DNA of 49,107 nt from Chitinispirillia bacterium (GTDB lineage Bacteria > Fibrobacterota > Chitinivibrionia > Chitinivibrionales > Chitinispirillaceae): assembly GCA_009784115.1 (NCBI GenBank), contig WRCH01000009.1:1-49107 (forward strand), written 5' to 3'. Below, in pieces: positions 7,560 to 16,805 of the stretch (position 1 is the first letter of the stretch; every line of letters begins with the position of its first letter). Under the pieces are notes generated by a model that was not told the DNA's origin, did not search any database, and worked only from the letters and a program-made list of their open reading frames with translations. A program made the translations under genes and the position numbers.

Positions 7560-9617
7560 TTACCTGACGCCCACCATCATCGAAACGCGTTCCTTCTTTC
7601 CGTCTGATGTGGTGATCGTGCCCTTAACCAAATACGTTCCCTCGGATACGGGACGGCTTTTACGGTCTGTCAAATCCCATGATCCGATAATGCGCCTCGG
7701 CTCATCGGCGTCATCTGTACGGGTGCGATTAATCGCGCCCCCACGGTTGATATCATCGGTGACGCGGATTTTATTGACGATATTGCCTGACGCGTTGTAA
7801 ATCGTCAATGTACCGCGGATGGGTGCGGCATAAAGGGCACCCGCGAGGGGTGCCCCTGCGAAGAAATTTACCATTCCCGATGATTTTGTCACAGGATTTG
7901 GGCCTGCGGTGAATGATAACGCCTGTACGGGTTGAAAATTTTCAACCCCAATGTCTTTATTACCGCCAACATTCGGGATAACCCTGTCAGGTGAAAGAAT
8001 TGAGGTAACAGGGCTGCCGGTTACCGTAAACGTGACCTCTATAGCGGTAATCATTGAGATACCCGGAGCGCCAAAACCAATGTGGCCGCGGCGCGGAGCC
8101 ACCGTAGCTGTGTCGGTAAGGTGATTTTGAGTAGACGACTGCCAGCCGTTCCACAATTGAGCGTTTACGCTGCCATCCCTGTTCAAAAGGGGAGTGGCGC
8201 CCCGCGTATTACCAAGAGACACATCAATGAGAGTCACAATGCCCTGCTTAGTTTCGGGAGCCGGCACACCTCTGACTATAACCTCATCAAATGTTATGAC
8301 AGCGTCCTCCCAGCCCGCAGGGACGAACGCCTCGCTCTCAAGGGCGAGTCCCGTAAAACTATCATACTCCATCGTGTAAACCTTCGCCGTGTAAGTACCG
8401 TCACCGGTAATCGTGATCGGCGCGCCTCTAAATGGAGGGTTAGCCGCGTCACCGATAGATTCACGCACTGTAAGCAGAACCCTGAAACTGCCTTGCGGAT
8501 CGGTTTGGGGCGGCGGGGGAGGGGCAATAGGCGCGTCTGTAAAATTAATCGGCCCTATGTAAGACGTCGCGATAACAATATTATCGTACCAGGCGCTGGT
8601 TTTAACAGGAATTACATTGGATCCGAAAGTGAATCCCACCTGATCTATTTTTAAATCATTTATATCACGCAGCCGCATATTCGGGAAATCCATGATAACT
8701 TCTCCGTCAATCCAGGCGGTAATCCTGCCGTCACGCTCACCCGGAGTATTGGCTTTTATCATAAGCTCGTAGCAGTACCATCTGCCAAGTTCAACAAAGA
8801 ATTTGGGGAGCGGCACAAACTCCGGGCCGTAGTCGCCGCGCCAGTGATTCCACGGCATGACCTCACCATCGGGATAAAAAGCGTCGCCGTATTGCTCACC
8901 GGCTCTGTAATTACCATCAGCCCGCCACGGCTCTCCCGGACTCCTTGCCGACATTCCCGGGATTGGCACGGATCCTTCGTAATTGTAGCGCTGCTCGGGG
9001 TGATAAATATACGCTTTCATGCTGTAACCGTCATATCCTGCAGCCGCCGAATTTTCTAACTGAATAAGGAATTTATTTGTACCGTCGGCAGCTTTACCCG
9101 GCCCCATGTGCGCCGGACCGCTGCTCCAGTATCGGGATGAAACGCTGGTTCCGTTATGATTGGAAATACCGGGCGGTACGTGATAGGTAGTGCATATTTT
9201 GTGATAATAACGGACGAAAATGAGATCCTGCTGCTGAGTTTGATCAAGGTCTAAACTGATCCCTGTGTGCCGCGGTGAATTTCGCGCAAACAGATCAAGC
9301 TGCAGGGACTGTGTTCCGGTAACCTTGTTCTCACTCGAAAAAAGTACGTGGGTGCCTTCGGGCGCCGGGTTCTCGCCGTTTGTAACACCCCAGCCGCCGG
9401 CTGTGAGGTCGCGCCACACGCTATAGCCTTCAAAATTGTCCGCCCGGATTACATCGGGGTGATCCCCAATTCCAACGTCACCGGGGAAGAGCGCAGCAAT
9501 CCCTATCCCTGTATTACCTGTCAAGCCGGCATTGGCTTGCGCGTTTGCCGCAAAGGCTGCAATTGATACAGCTATCACAGCAGCGGTTTTTTTAAGGAAT
9601 GATTTACACATGTTCAT
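7560..9617 (-). CDS. secreted polysaccharide-lyase-like (jelly-roll) protein with C-terminal FlgD/T9SS-type Ig-like module
   Basis: Signal peptide MNMCKSFLKKTAAVIAVSIAAFAANAQANA; RYYHKICTTYHVPPG...YDGYSMKAYIYHPEQRYNYEG...GRWYCYELMIKANTPGERDGRITAWIDGEVI resembles PL14-like lamina folds; PPPPPQ linker; C-terminal GTLTIYNASGNIVNKIRV...GSWDLTDRKSRPVSEGTYLVKGTI. Confidence 0.7.
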   Translation of the reverse strand: MNMCKSFLKKTAAVIAVSIAAFAANAQANAGLTGNTGIGIAALFPGDVGIGDHPDVIRADNFEGYSVWRDLTAGGWGVTNGENPAPEGTHVLFSSENKVTGTQSLQLDLFARNSPRHTGISLDLDQTQQQDLIFVRYYHKICTTYHVPPGISNHNGTSVSSRYWSSGPAHMGPGKAADGTNKFLIQLENSAAAGYDGYSMKAYIYHPEQRYNYEGSVPIPGMSARSPGEPWRADGNYRAGEQYGDAFYPDGEVMPWNHWRGDYGPEFVPLPKFFVELGRWYCYELMIKANTPGERDGRITAWIDGEVIMDFPNMRLRDINDLKIDQVGFTFGSNVIPVKTSAWYDNIVIATSYIGPINFTDAPIAPPPPPQTDPQGSFRVLLTVRESIGDAANPPFRGAPITITGDGTYTAKVYTMEYDSFTGLALESEAFVPAGWEDAVITFDEVIVRGVPAPETKQGIVTLIDVSLGNTRGATPLLNRDGSVNAQLWNGWQSSTQNHLTDTATVAPRRGHIGFGAPGISMITAIEVTFTVTGSPVTSILSPDRVIPNVGGNKDIGVENFQPVQALSFTAGPNPVTKSSGMVNFFAGAPLAGALYAAPIRGTLTIYNASGNIVNKIRVTDDINRGGAINRTRTDDADEPRRIIGSWDLTDRKSRPVSEGTYLVKGTITTSDGKKERVSMMVGVR
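7834..7860. repeat. GC-rich hairpin family P3, copy inside a CDS
   Basis: agggcacccgcgaggggtgcccctgcg, same layout as 7528-7556 (GGGCNNCC-GCGAG-GGNNGCCCCTRCG), read in-frame as AGAPLAGAL. Confidence 0.6.
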
Positions 9618-9856
9618 CTCCTCCTGTTATTATTTGTCATCGACCCCGGGGGCCGGAGTTTCATTAATTTCATTTTGAAAAATATAAATAACCAACATCG
9701 CAAAGGGCAACCTTATCTCAAATTGAAAGTAAAGCGGTGCAGAATTTGGAACACATTGTAAAATGGTGCGATGACGTCGCGGAAACATCCCCTGAATGAA
9801 ATTGCTTGAAATAAATAACTTGCATGGTTTTTGCCTCTATTTTAGAGCAGGCCGGC

Positions 9857-9897
9857 TTGTCATTGCATAATGAACATAGCGGCTGCGTTAATTTTAA
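9857..9897 (+). repeat. direct repeat R2, copy 1
   Basis: ttgtcattgcataatgaacatagcggctgcgttaattttaa; second copy at 11988-12028. Confidence 0.9.
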
Positions 9898-10103
9898 TAT
9901 GCCATCGTAACGCAATAAAAGTAACTCCGCTCCAACCATATGTAATTTTGAACCGCATCCATTACAGCTTCTACATATTTAGTTTGCCAGTAATAACCGG
10001 CAGGAATTATCTTTGATGAGGATTACATTCTCTTGATTTTTACTTCCCAAATTCGATTTTTGTTTGAATCAATAAATCAATTACCCCAAGGAGACATAAA
10101 TCG

Positions 10104-10922
10104 ATGAAAGAGCGCAAACTAGTTCGGTTTGACTGGGCGCTGAAACGGCTGCTTCGCAATAAAGCTGATTATGTCGTGCTTGAGGGTTTTCTCTCTGTGC
10201 TCTTGGGTGAAGATATAAAAATTATCAGTATAAAGGAGAGCGAAGGGAATCAGGAACACGCCAAAGACAAGTTTAACCGTGTAGATATATTTGTAGAAAA
10301 CAGTAAGGGCGAGTTTCTTATAATTGAGATGCAGAACAGCGAAGAGGTTGATTATTATTACAGAATGCTTTATGGAGTATCCAAAGCGATAACAGAGCAT
10401 CTGTCAATAGGGGATGACTATTACAACGTACGCAAAATATATCATATCAACATTCTTTATTTCCGGATGGGCAACGGGAGTGATTACGTCTATCACGGTT
10501 CTACGGAATACCGAGGCATTCACAACAATACGGTATTGCAGCTGACAGAAAATGAGAGAGAGTTTTTCGCGAAAGATAATGTTAAAGACCTGTATCCCGA
10601 ATATTACATATTGTGCGTTAAAGATTTTGACAATGTCGCTAAAAGCAGTCTTGATGAGTGGATTTACTATCTTAAAAACGCGGAAATCCCCGAGAGTTTT
10701 ACGGCGCAGGGTTTGAAAGAAGCGCGCGCGAAACTCCTTTATGATGATATGACAGTAGAGGAAAAGCAAGCCTATATCCACTATTTAAACCAGACGCGCT
10801 ACGAACGAAACGCAATAAAAAATTCTTATGATAAAGGGAAAATAGAGGGCCAAGCCGAGGTATTGGCTCTCTTGGAAAAAGGTATCCCTGTAAATGAGAT
10901 TAAGAAAAAACTTGGAATCTAA
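10104..10922 (+). CDS. Rpn family recombination-promoting nuclease / PD-(D/E)XK transposase-like protein
   Basis: MKERKLVRFDWALKRLLRNKADYVVLEGFLSVLLGEDIKII...NRVDIFVENSKGEFLIIEMQNSEEVDYYYRMLYGVSK; D...E-x-Q nuclease core; RBS aaggaga. Confidence 0.93.
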   Translation: MKERKLVRFDWALKRLLRNKADYVVLEGFLSVLLGEDIKIISIKESEGNQEHAKDKFNRVDIFVENSKGEFLIIEMQNSEEVDYYYRMLYGVSKAITEHLSIGDDYYNVRKIYHINILYFRMGNGSDYVYHGSTEYRGIHNNTVLQLTENEREFFAKDNVKDLYPEYYILCVKDFDNVAKSSLDEWIYYLKNAEIPESFTAQGLKEARAKLLYDDMTVEEKQAYIHYLNQTRYERNAIKNSYDKGKIEGQAEVLALLEKGIPVNEIKKKLGI

Positions 10923-10997
10923 AAATACTTGCAGCAGAAGAACATTACACAAACCGCAAAAGCAACTAAAGATAATTTGTGTATCTACGCCCCCGAT

Positions 10998-11068
10998 TTA
11001 AAAAAAGGCCGACCGAAACGAGCTGACCTTTTGAGAATGATTGTTTAGTTTGTGTACGAGTTAAGGAA
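10998..11068 (+). repeat. direct repeat R1, copy 1
   Basis: tttaaaaaaaggccgaccgaaacgagctgaccttttgagaatgattgtttagtttgtgtacgagttaagga; copy 2 at 11919-11987. Confidence 0.92.
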
Positions 11069-11142
11069 TAGAAGAAAAAATCACGCAAAAGCTGTTTGTT
11101 GTTGTTGGAAGTGGTACCATTAACATCAGTGCTGGAGCGAAA

Positions 11143-11562
11143 TCATCGTTCATGAAAAAGGAGCCAATAATCTCGAGGTATTAAGATTTTGGTATTTTTA
11201 TATTGGGGTAAAGTAAAATCATTTGTGTTTCCGGTAACGATAAAATCCGCATTACTTTCATCTGCAAGTTCGAGTATTTTGTTATCATCTTTATCCGAAA
11301 TAACATCTAATTTTATTTTCGGTGAATACATCAAAGCCTCTTTTTTTACAAACGAAATTATAGATTCAGCCCGCAGAAAGAAATCTCTGTATTTGCAAAA
11401 TTTTTCACGACAAAGCACCTCTATATACTCATATAGCAATGGCAATGACAAGCATAGTACGACTTTTTTCTCCAAAAGCAAATCATACACTATTTTTCTA
11501 GGGAAGCTATTTTGTATTAACGCGGACACAAACACATTTGTATCAACTACGATTTTTTGCAT
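11143..11562 (-). CDS. PIN-domain putative toxin of a type II toxin-antitoxin system
   Basis: MQKIVVDTNVFVSALIQNSFPRKIVYDLL...LDVISDKDDNKILELADESNADFIVTGNTNDF: conserved PIN acidic residues. Confidence 0.92.
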   Translation of the reverse strand: MQKIVVDTNVFVSALIQNSFPRKIVYDLLLEKKVVLCLSLPLLYEYIEVLCREKFCKYRDFFLRAESIISFVKKEALMYSPKIKLDVISDKDDNKILELADESNADFIVTGNTNDFTLPQYKNTKILIPRDYWLLFHER

Positions 11563-11773
11563 TTTTTCTTACAGCCCCGACTTCTTTTGATATTTCGTCC
11601 ATTGTCATAGCAGAAAGCCCGCACTTTTCAGCATAATACAAACTTTCGTCAAGCAATCGCTTTGCTATTTTTACCTCTACTATTTCCAAAAGGTCGGTAA
11701 AGTTCATTTGGGTTTTGCTGAATCCAAATGCTCCGTATTCCGCGTCAGAAATCTTTATGCTTAATGTTTGCAC
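11543..11773 (-). CDS. putative antitoxin partner
   Basis: Directly upstream of and overlapping the PIN gene; likely GTG start at 11773 after AGGAGG (gtg caa aca tta agc). The ORF track starts earlier at 11818. Confidence 0.75.
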   Translation of the reverse strand: MQTLSIKISDAEYGAFGFSKTQMNFTDLLEIVEVKIAKRLLDESLYYAEKCGLSAMTMDEISKEVGAVRKNAKNRS

Positions 11774-11918
11774 AACAACCTCCTTTTTTAAACTGTAAAA
11801 TAATAAATGCGAAAACAAGCTGTTCTAAAAATACGGCATTGGTACGCATACTCTCGCATCTATGTAATTATTACGTATAGAGCATAGCGAAAAGCGAGGG
11901 GAATCTTTTAAATGTTTA

Positions 11919-11987
11919 TAAAAAAGGGGCGCGCGAAACGAGCTGACCTTTTGAGAATGATTATTTAGTTTGTGTACGGGTTAAGGA
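11919..11987 (+). repeat. direct repeat R1, copy 2
   Basis: tataaaaaaggggcgcgcgaaacgagctgaccttttgagaatgattatttagtttgtgtacgggttaagga. Confidence 0.92.
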
Positions 11988-12028
11988 TTGTCTTTGCATA
12001 ATGAACATAGCGGCTGCGTTAATTTTAA
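11988..12028 (+). repeat. direct repeat R2, copy 2, abutting R1 copy 2
   Basis: ttgtctttgcataatgaacatagcggctgcgttaattttaa versus 9857-9897. Confidence 0.9.
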
Positions 12029-12056
12029 AAGGCAAGGCCCCCCGCTGTGGGTAGTC

Positions 12057-12704
12057 TTACCTGACAACAATCTTAATTGCATTACTTAATATTAACGTTA
12101 TAATGATAGTCAATAGCATAATATTTAATGTGCTTGAGAAACAAGGTTTTGGACATTTATAATTGAATGACTGGCAAACAGAGTTGATGGATTTAACATC
12201 AATATCGAAATAGGGGCCGTACCTTGTTTCAAAGTATTTGAGCAGTATTTTTGATATCGCCACCGCCAAAAGTTTCGTAATTATATCAATAGACAGGTCC
12301 TTTGCGATATTAATTACTTCAACCGGTATAGTAAAGCAAAGTTCAATGCTCCCCTCGTAAACACGCTCAACCTTTACTTTACAAATAGGAATACCAACGA
12401 GCTGTTTACATTCTTCTGGTAGTTTATTTTCAAGGACGCTAATGGCGAATTTTTTTAGACCGTCGTATGTTTCTTCTAAATTTTCGTCAAACTCATATTT
12501 TTTTGGCAACGATACCAAATTATGGCCTATTCTATTTCGATAATCACGGTTAAAATCAATAGATGCCAAAAAAAATGCTTTACAAGATGTATTATGGAGT
12601 TCACGTTTTTTGAAAAGCTGCATGGCTACATTCGTTGAGCAGGCAGACTCAACATTCCTTTCGTTGTTAATTTTATTGTGAGAGGATTGCCTAATGCCTC
12701 TCAT
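12057..12704 (-). CDS. hypothetical protein with C-terminal transmembrane anchor
   Basis: 215-aa ORF; soluble N-terminal part, C-terminal hydrophobic LNIMLLTIIITLILSNAIKIVVR; no family recognised. Confidence 0.6.
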   Translation of the reverse strand: MRGIRQSSHNKINNERNVESACSTNVAMQLFKKRELHNTSCKAFFLASIDFNRDYRNRIGHNLVSLPKKYEFDENLEETYDGLKKFAISVLENKLPEECKQLVGIPICKVKVERVYEGSIELCFTIPVEVINIAKDLSIDIITKLLAVAISKILLKYFETRYGPYFDIDVKSINSVCQSFNYKCPKPCFSSTLNIMLLTIIITLILSNAIKIVVR

Positions 12705-12743
12705 AGAATTTATGTTTTATTAGCGTCGATTAGATGGCTCGGC

Positions 12744-13598
12744 TTATGTCGTCTGTCCCTCACGGAACTGAGATACCACAGATTTTTTTCGCAAAAAACG
12801 AAATGGTCCTAATGTGGCTTTGTGTAAAATTGTCAACTCGGTTTTAATTTGCATTACGATGGGCGGTAGAATAACTCTTTCTATTAATCTTTTAACTTCT
12901 TCTCTTTTCAATTCTATAGAATCGTTTGCAATTTCATAGCCGAAAGTAGAAGAGAAAAGGACTGCTTGTATGGAAGGAGTACCGTAAGCTTGATTATCCG
13001 GATGCTCAATAATTCTTAACCCAATTGTTGAACCATACTTCTTAGTTATCTCAAACATTTCTTTATTACGTGAATTTAATATATATTTTCCTTTCAATTC
13101 CCCTTCGCTCTTTACATCGTTCAATAGTTCAAAATCATGGGGGCTGTCATCTAACAGATAACGTCCAAATGAACCTTTCTCATTTAGAATAATATTCTGC
13201 TGTAAACCGGGTTTGTTGCTTGTAACGACGTATTGGCAATTATCACGATTTCCATCAAAAGCAAAAAACAATGAAGCGGAGATATAATTCTCATCCACGC
13301 CTGAAATTTCATGAATTGATTTGATTAGAGCGTTTAAAGTTTCCCGTATTCGAGCCTTAGAATTTTTTCGAGAATCAATTAACGGTACAAGCCAATTAGT
13401 CAAAAAAATATACACTCCAATAACAATAAACATGCTAATAGTAATAACTTTCCCATTATCAGTTATATTGCCGTCACTATTTCTAAAACCCAAATCTATT
13501 CCGAAAAAATCTAATACAACCAATCCCCAAGCCATTGGAATAATTGCCACCAAAGTCCTTAACATTGGATTTTTGATAAGCAGATTTAACAAGTACAT
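12744..13598 (-). CDS. hypothetical two-TM protein with cytosolic possibly GAF-like domain
   Basis: Two N-terminal hydrophobic helices (LVAIIPMAWGLVVLDFF; VITISMFIVIGVYIFLTNWLVPLI), then a soluble region with alternating beta-like pattern. Confidence 0.65.
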   Translation of the reverse strand: MYLLNLLIKNPMLRTLVAIIPMAWGLVVLDFFGIDLGFRNSDGNITDNGKVITISMFIVIGVYIFLTNWLVPLIDSRKNSKARIRETLNALIKSIHEISGVDENYISASLFFAFDGNRDNCQYVVTSNKPGLQQNIILNEKGSFGRYLLDDSPHDFELLNDVKSEGELKGKYILNSRNKEMFEITKKYGSTIGLRIIEHPDNQAYGTPSIQAVLFSSTFGYEIANDSIELKREEVKRLIERVILPPIVMQIKTELTILHKATLGPFRFLRKKSVVSQFREGQTT

Positions 13599-13892
13599 TT
13601 GTATAGTATCCTTTCTGTTAATTATTTACATCGTTTTACATAACGTAACGTAAATTTTGGTATTGTTAATTTACCGCGTAAAAATGTTTGTTACTGCTCA
13701 TAAACCATACTTGCCCATTGACAATAGAACATGCTTTCTGTTTTCATAAATATTGTGGCTCTCATACTCCCGTGCCTACGCTTAAACCCAATCTCGCGGA
13801 CTCGGCTCCAAGGCTCGGTACCGGCGGCTCGCTAAGCTTTGCCGGAGGTGGAGTTACACCACCCTATATATACACGCGCCGAACTGGCGCTC

Positions 13893-14471
13893 TCAGTCCT
13901 TAACGCAACGCAACGAAAACCCGTTACTCTTGTCGCTCACATAAATGCCCATGCGCTCGTTGCAGTAAATGCCAATGTTGTTCGCGTTGCCACTACTCGC
14001 GTTGCTCTCAGTGGCGCTCCACCAGTGGCCGCCGATACCGGCATTGCGGAACGTGCTTGCGTTGCTGTCGCGGCGGCCGCCGGGCAAAGCCGAAAAACCG
14101 TACTCATCTGTACCGGGAATATAAACACTACATGTATTCCAACCTGTTTGTGATCTCAACTTAGTTCCGGCTATTAACCAGTCGCCAGCAAAACCAATCA
14201 ATCGCCCCCACTCTGCAAAACTGGGAACATGCCAACCAACCGGACAAATTCCCTGAACACCACTGGGATTAGATGAGGAACTGGACGCACCATTCATAAC
14301 CTCCGCCCAAATGTAAAGACGGCCGTATTTTGCGCAGCTATCTGGATGATTAAGATAACAAACACCAACACTATCACTGCCAACACCGCGATAATTCAAA
14401 TTCTCCGCCATCCAAATCTGATTACCGATTTGTACCCAACCCTTAAATTGACCAGTTTTTATTTTTGTCAA
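13893..14471 (-). CDS. FISUMP-type (Fibrobacter succinogenes major paralogous) domain protein, lacking a signal peptide; possibly 5'-truncated
   Basis: WVQIGNQIWMAENLNYRG...CAKYGRLYIWAEVM...GICPVGWHVPSFAEWGRLI...GFSALPGGRRD...GIGGHWWSATE...GFSLRCVKD is the hallmark pattern; predicted start is TTG with an in-frame stop just upstream. Confidence 0.85.
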   Translation of the reverse strand: MTKIKTGQFKGWVQIGNQIWMAENLNYRGVGSDSVGVCYLNHPDSCAKYGRLYIWAEVMNGASSSSSNPSGVQGICPVGWHVPSFAEWGRLIGFAGDWLIAGTKLRSQTGWNTCSVYIPGTDEYGFSALPGGRRDSNASTFRNAGIGGHWWSATESNASSGNANNIGIYCNERMGIYVSDKSNGFSLRCVKD

Positions 14472-14729
14472 TATAAAAAATCTACTTACAACACCTCATA
14501 CCACCATCACAAAAGCAAAAACACCGTTGCCCCGCTTTCCCGTTAAGCAGTATAATTCGCTGAAAGCGCGCCGCGCGTAAAAAAGAATTGCATCGACCAT
14601 AGCGCAATGTTATATTATATAATATATAGGTATCTTCACCCGAAACCTATGTATGCCGTCGTGCGGTATATTATGTATATATTGGTAAAACAATCTAAAC
14701 GTTTTAATAAATTTTGGAAAGAGGGAGAG

Positions 14730-16706
14730 ATGAAAAAAGTCTCAATTAAAAGGAGTCTCACAGTTTTTTTATCTGTTTTGAGCCTCAGCGTTCCTGCCTT
14801 TGCGGATTTTGATGATCTTTTTGGAGGCGGCGGCAGTGAACCGGCCCCGTCTCTGTCAGACACACCCGGGGCGACAATCCGCGCAATAGATCAATCTTCA
14901 ATCGATGACCTGTTCGGCGTGTTTGAAGAGGTTTCCGATAAGCCCGCGGAGGTCAAGCCCGAAAGAGTTCTTCCGCCGTTTCATGGAGATTACAAAGTAC
15001 TCATCAGCCGTCCGGTTTACGCGGTATTTGAAGCGGAGACCAGAACAAAATGGATCTCAGCGATGGGCGAGATGTACTCGCACTACAAAGTCAGCTCTTT
15101 CCCGCGCACGCATGTGTTTTCCATTGAACAGGTCAACGGCGTTCTGCCGAATTACCGCGACTACAACCGCAGAATAAGCCGCCAAATCTATATCGAAACC
15201 GCAAGACGGCTTGGGGCGACTCACATTCTCTATCAGGAGTATCAGCCGCAGAGAGGAAACAACACTCTCTACTCAATGGAACTCTTTTGGATAGAGCAGA
15301 ACGCGACTGTTGTAAGAGCCACGCAGGTCGTTCAGCATCAGCACTTTGAAGCGGGGCTTGATATCTGCCTTGCAAAAATCGCCGAAGCTATGGATCCCGG
15401 CGCAAAGAATACGAACGCTTTTAAGGTCAATATGTTTGGCCGTGATCAAAAAAATATAGAGGCGTTCGGAAACGCTCTCGCCAACGAGGGTAATTTCAGT
15501 AAGGAGCGCGCCGCTGCCACCTATACCGCTATAGAGAGAATGCTTCAGAGGAGTCCGCCTCTTGGTTTCCATTACGCGGCCGCACAGATTGCCGGGCGCG
15601 CGGAAAACTACATGAAAGCTATCGAACATATTAACGCGGTTATAAGCCAATCCGGAGACCACCCCGCGCTGCAGCTTCTTCTCGCGGAGTACATGCGCGG
15701 AGCGGGGCGTTACAGCGAGGCGCTGAGCGCCGCGCAAAACGCGTCCCGCAGTCAGGCGCTTGCGCTTGCGGTATCCATAGAGAGAGCGGCAATCTATCAG
15801 GCGCAGGGGAATCTTGATCAGGCGCACCGGGAGTATACAACCATTCTGCAAAGCGGTCAGGCGGATGGGCGGGTATTTTTCCGTCTTGCTACTTTGAGTA
15901 TCCAAATGAACAGAATGAACGAGAGCACCGAATATCTTACAAGAGCGGAACAGAGCGGGCTCACACTTGACGAAAGCGAATACTTTGAACTCGGCTCCGC
16001 TTTCGCGAAAGTTCCCGGTTTCGAAGAGCAGGCTATGGAGCACCTCAGGAGAAGTTTGGGGGTAAGGCAGTCAAACGAGGCGGCATGGGTAGTTATAGCG
16101 GAAATCCATAAGCGCACCGGAAACCAGCAGGCGGAAGCGGAAAGTTATGTAAACTTAGCCAAACTCAACATGAATGAGCACAAGGGCAGACTTAAAACGG
16201 CCGGTGAAATTTACGAGAGAATCGGGATGGTAGACAGGGCAAAAGACGCCTACGCAACATTTTTAGAACGGCGTTTTGTTGACCACGAGGTATCAATGAG
16301 TCTCGCGCGCATTTACTTTAATGAAAAAGACTGCAGAAGAGTTGATCAAACGCTCAGAGGGATAGATACAATTCCTGAAGCGATACAGATGCTTAGAGAC
16401 TGCGGTATCGCAAGACGCGCCATAGATCCTTCTCAGGCGATGGCGGGCGACAAAATGTCGGGAGTGAGACTTACTATACGGCTCTCGTCAGTCGGGCTTT
16501 TGGTTGGCGGGATTGCCGGCGGGTACTACTTTAACAGTCAGGTCGATGAACTTGTAAAAGAGTACACCTCAGACGCGGCGCACAGCAGGCCAAAGGCTGA
16601 CAAACTCAGAAAAGATATTGAAACCAATCAAATGCTGCGCAATGTTTTTTACGGCGCGGGCATTGGCTTGGGGTTAGCGGGCTTTAGCGTTACGTTTCTT
16701 TTTTAA
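14730..16706 (+). CDS. secreted TPR-repeat protein
   Basis: Start moved from the ORF track to ATG 14730 (gagggagag RBS, MKKVSIKRSLTVFLSVLSLSVPAFA signal peptide); multiple TPR-like helix pairs; C-terminal hydrophobic LTIRLSSVGLLVGGIAGGYYF and VFYGAGIGLGLAGFSVTFLF. Confidence 0.85.
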   Translation: MKKVSIKRSLTVFLSVLSLSVPAFADFDDLFGGGGSEPAPSLSDTPGATIRAIDQSSIDDLFGVFEEVSDKPAEVKPERVLPPFHGDYKVLISRPVYAVFEAETRTKWISAMGEMYSHYKVSSFPRTHVFSIEQVNGVLPNYRDYNRRISRQIYIETARRLGATHILYQEYQPQRGNNTLYSMELFWIEQNATVVRATQVVQHQHFEAGLDICLAKIAEAMDPGAKNTNAFKVNMFGRDQKNIEAFGNALANEGNFSKERAAATYTAIERMLQRSPPLGFHYAAAQIAGRAENYMKAIEHINAVISQSGDHPALQLLLAEYMRGAGRYSEALSAAQNASRSQALALAVSIERAAIYQAQGNLDQAHREYTTILQSGQADGRVFFRLATLSIQMNRMNESTEYLTRAEQSGLTLDESEYFELGSAFAKVPGFEEQAMEHLRRSLGVRQSNEAAWVVIAEIHKRTGNQQAEAESYVNLAKLNMNEHKGRLKTAGEIYERIGMVDRAKDAYATFLERRFVDHEVSMSLARIYFNEKDCRRVDQTLRGIDTIPEAIQMLRDCGIARRAIDPSQAMAGDKMSGVRLTIRLSSVGLLVGGIAGGYYFNSQVDELVKEYTSDAAHSRPKADKLRKDIETNQMLRNVFYGAGIGLGLAGFSVTFLF

Positions 16707-16805
16707 CGGTGATTATCGTTACGATGGGAATCTTTCATAGAAGTTAAGTTTTGGATGTTGAAACAGAAAATAAAATATAGCTCTGTATTACACAGGAGGA
16801 GTAAG

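Noticed and set aside
8082-8654. 190-aa Arg-rich antisense ORF over the lyase-like gene
   Set aside because: Arg-rich antisense artefact.
9718-9939. 73-aa minus-strand ORF
   Set aside because: Overlaps R2 repeat, no RBS or coding signature; treated as intergenic.
15273-16043. 256-aa antisense ORF
   Set aside because: Entirely opposite the well-supported TPR gene; typical shadow ORF.
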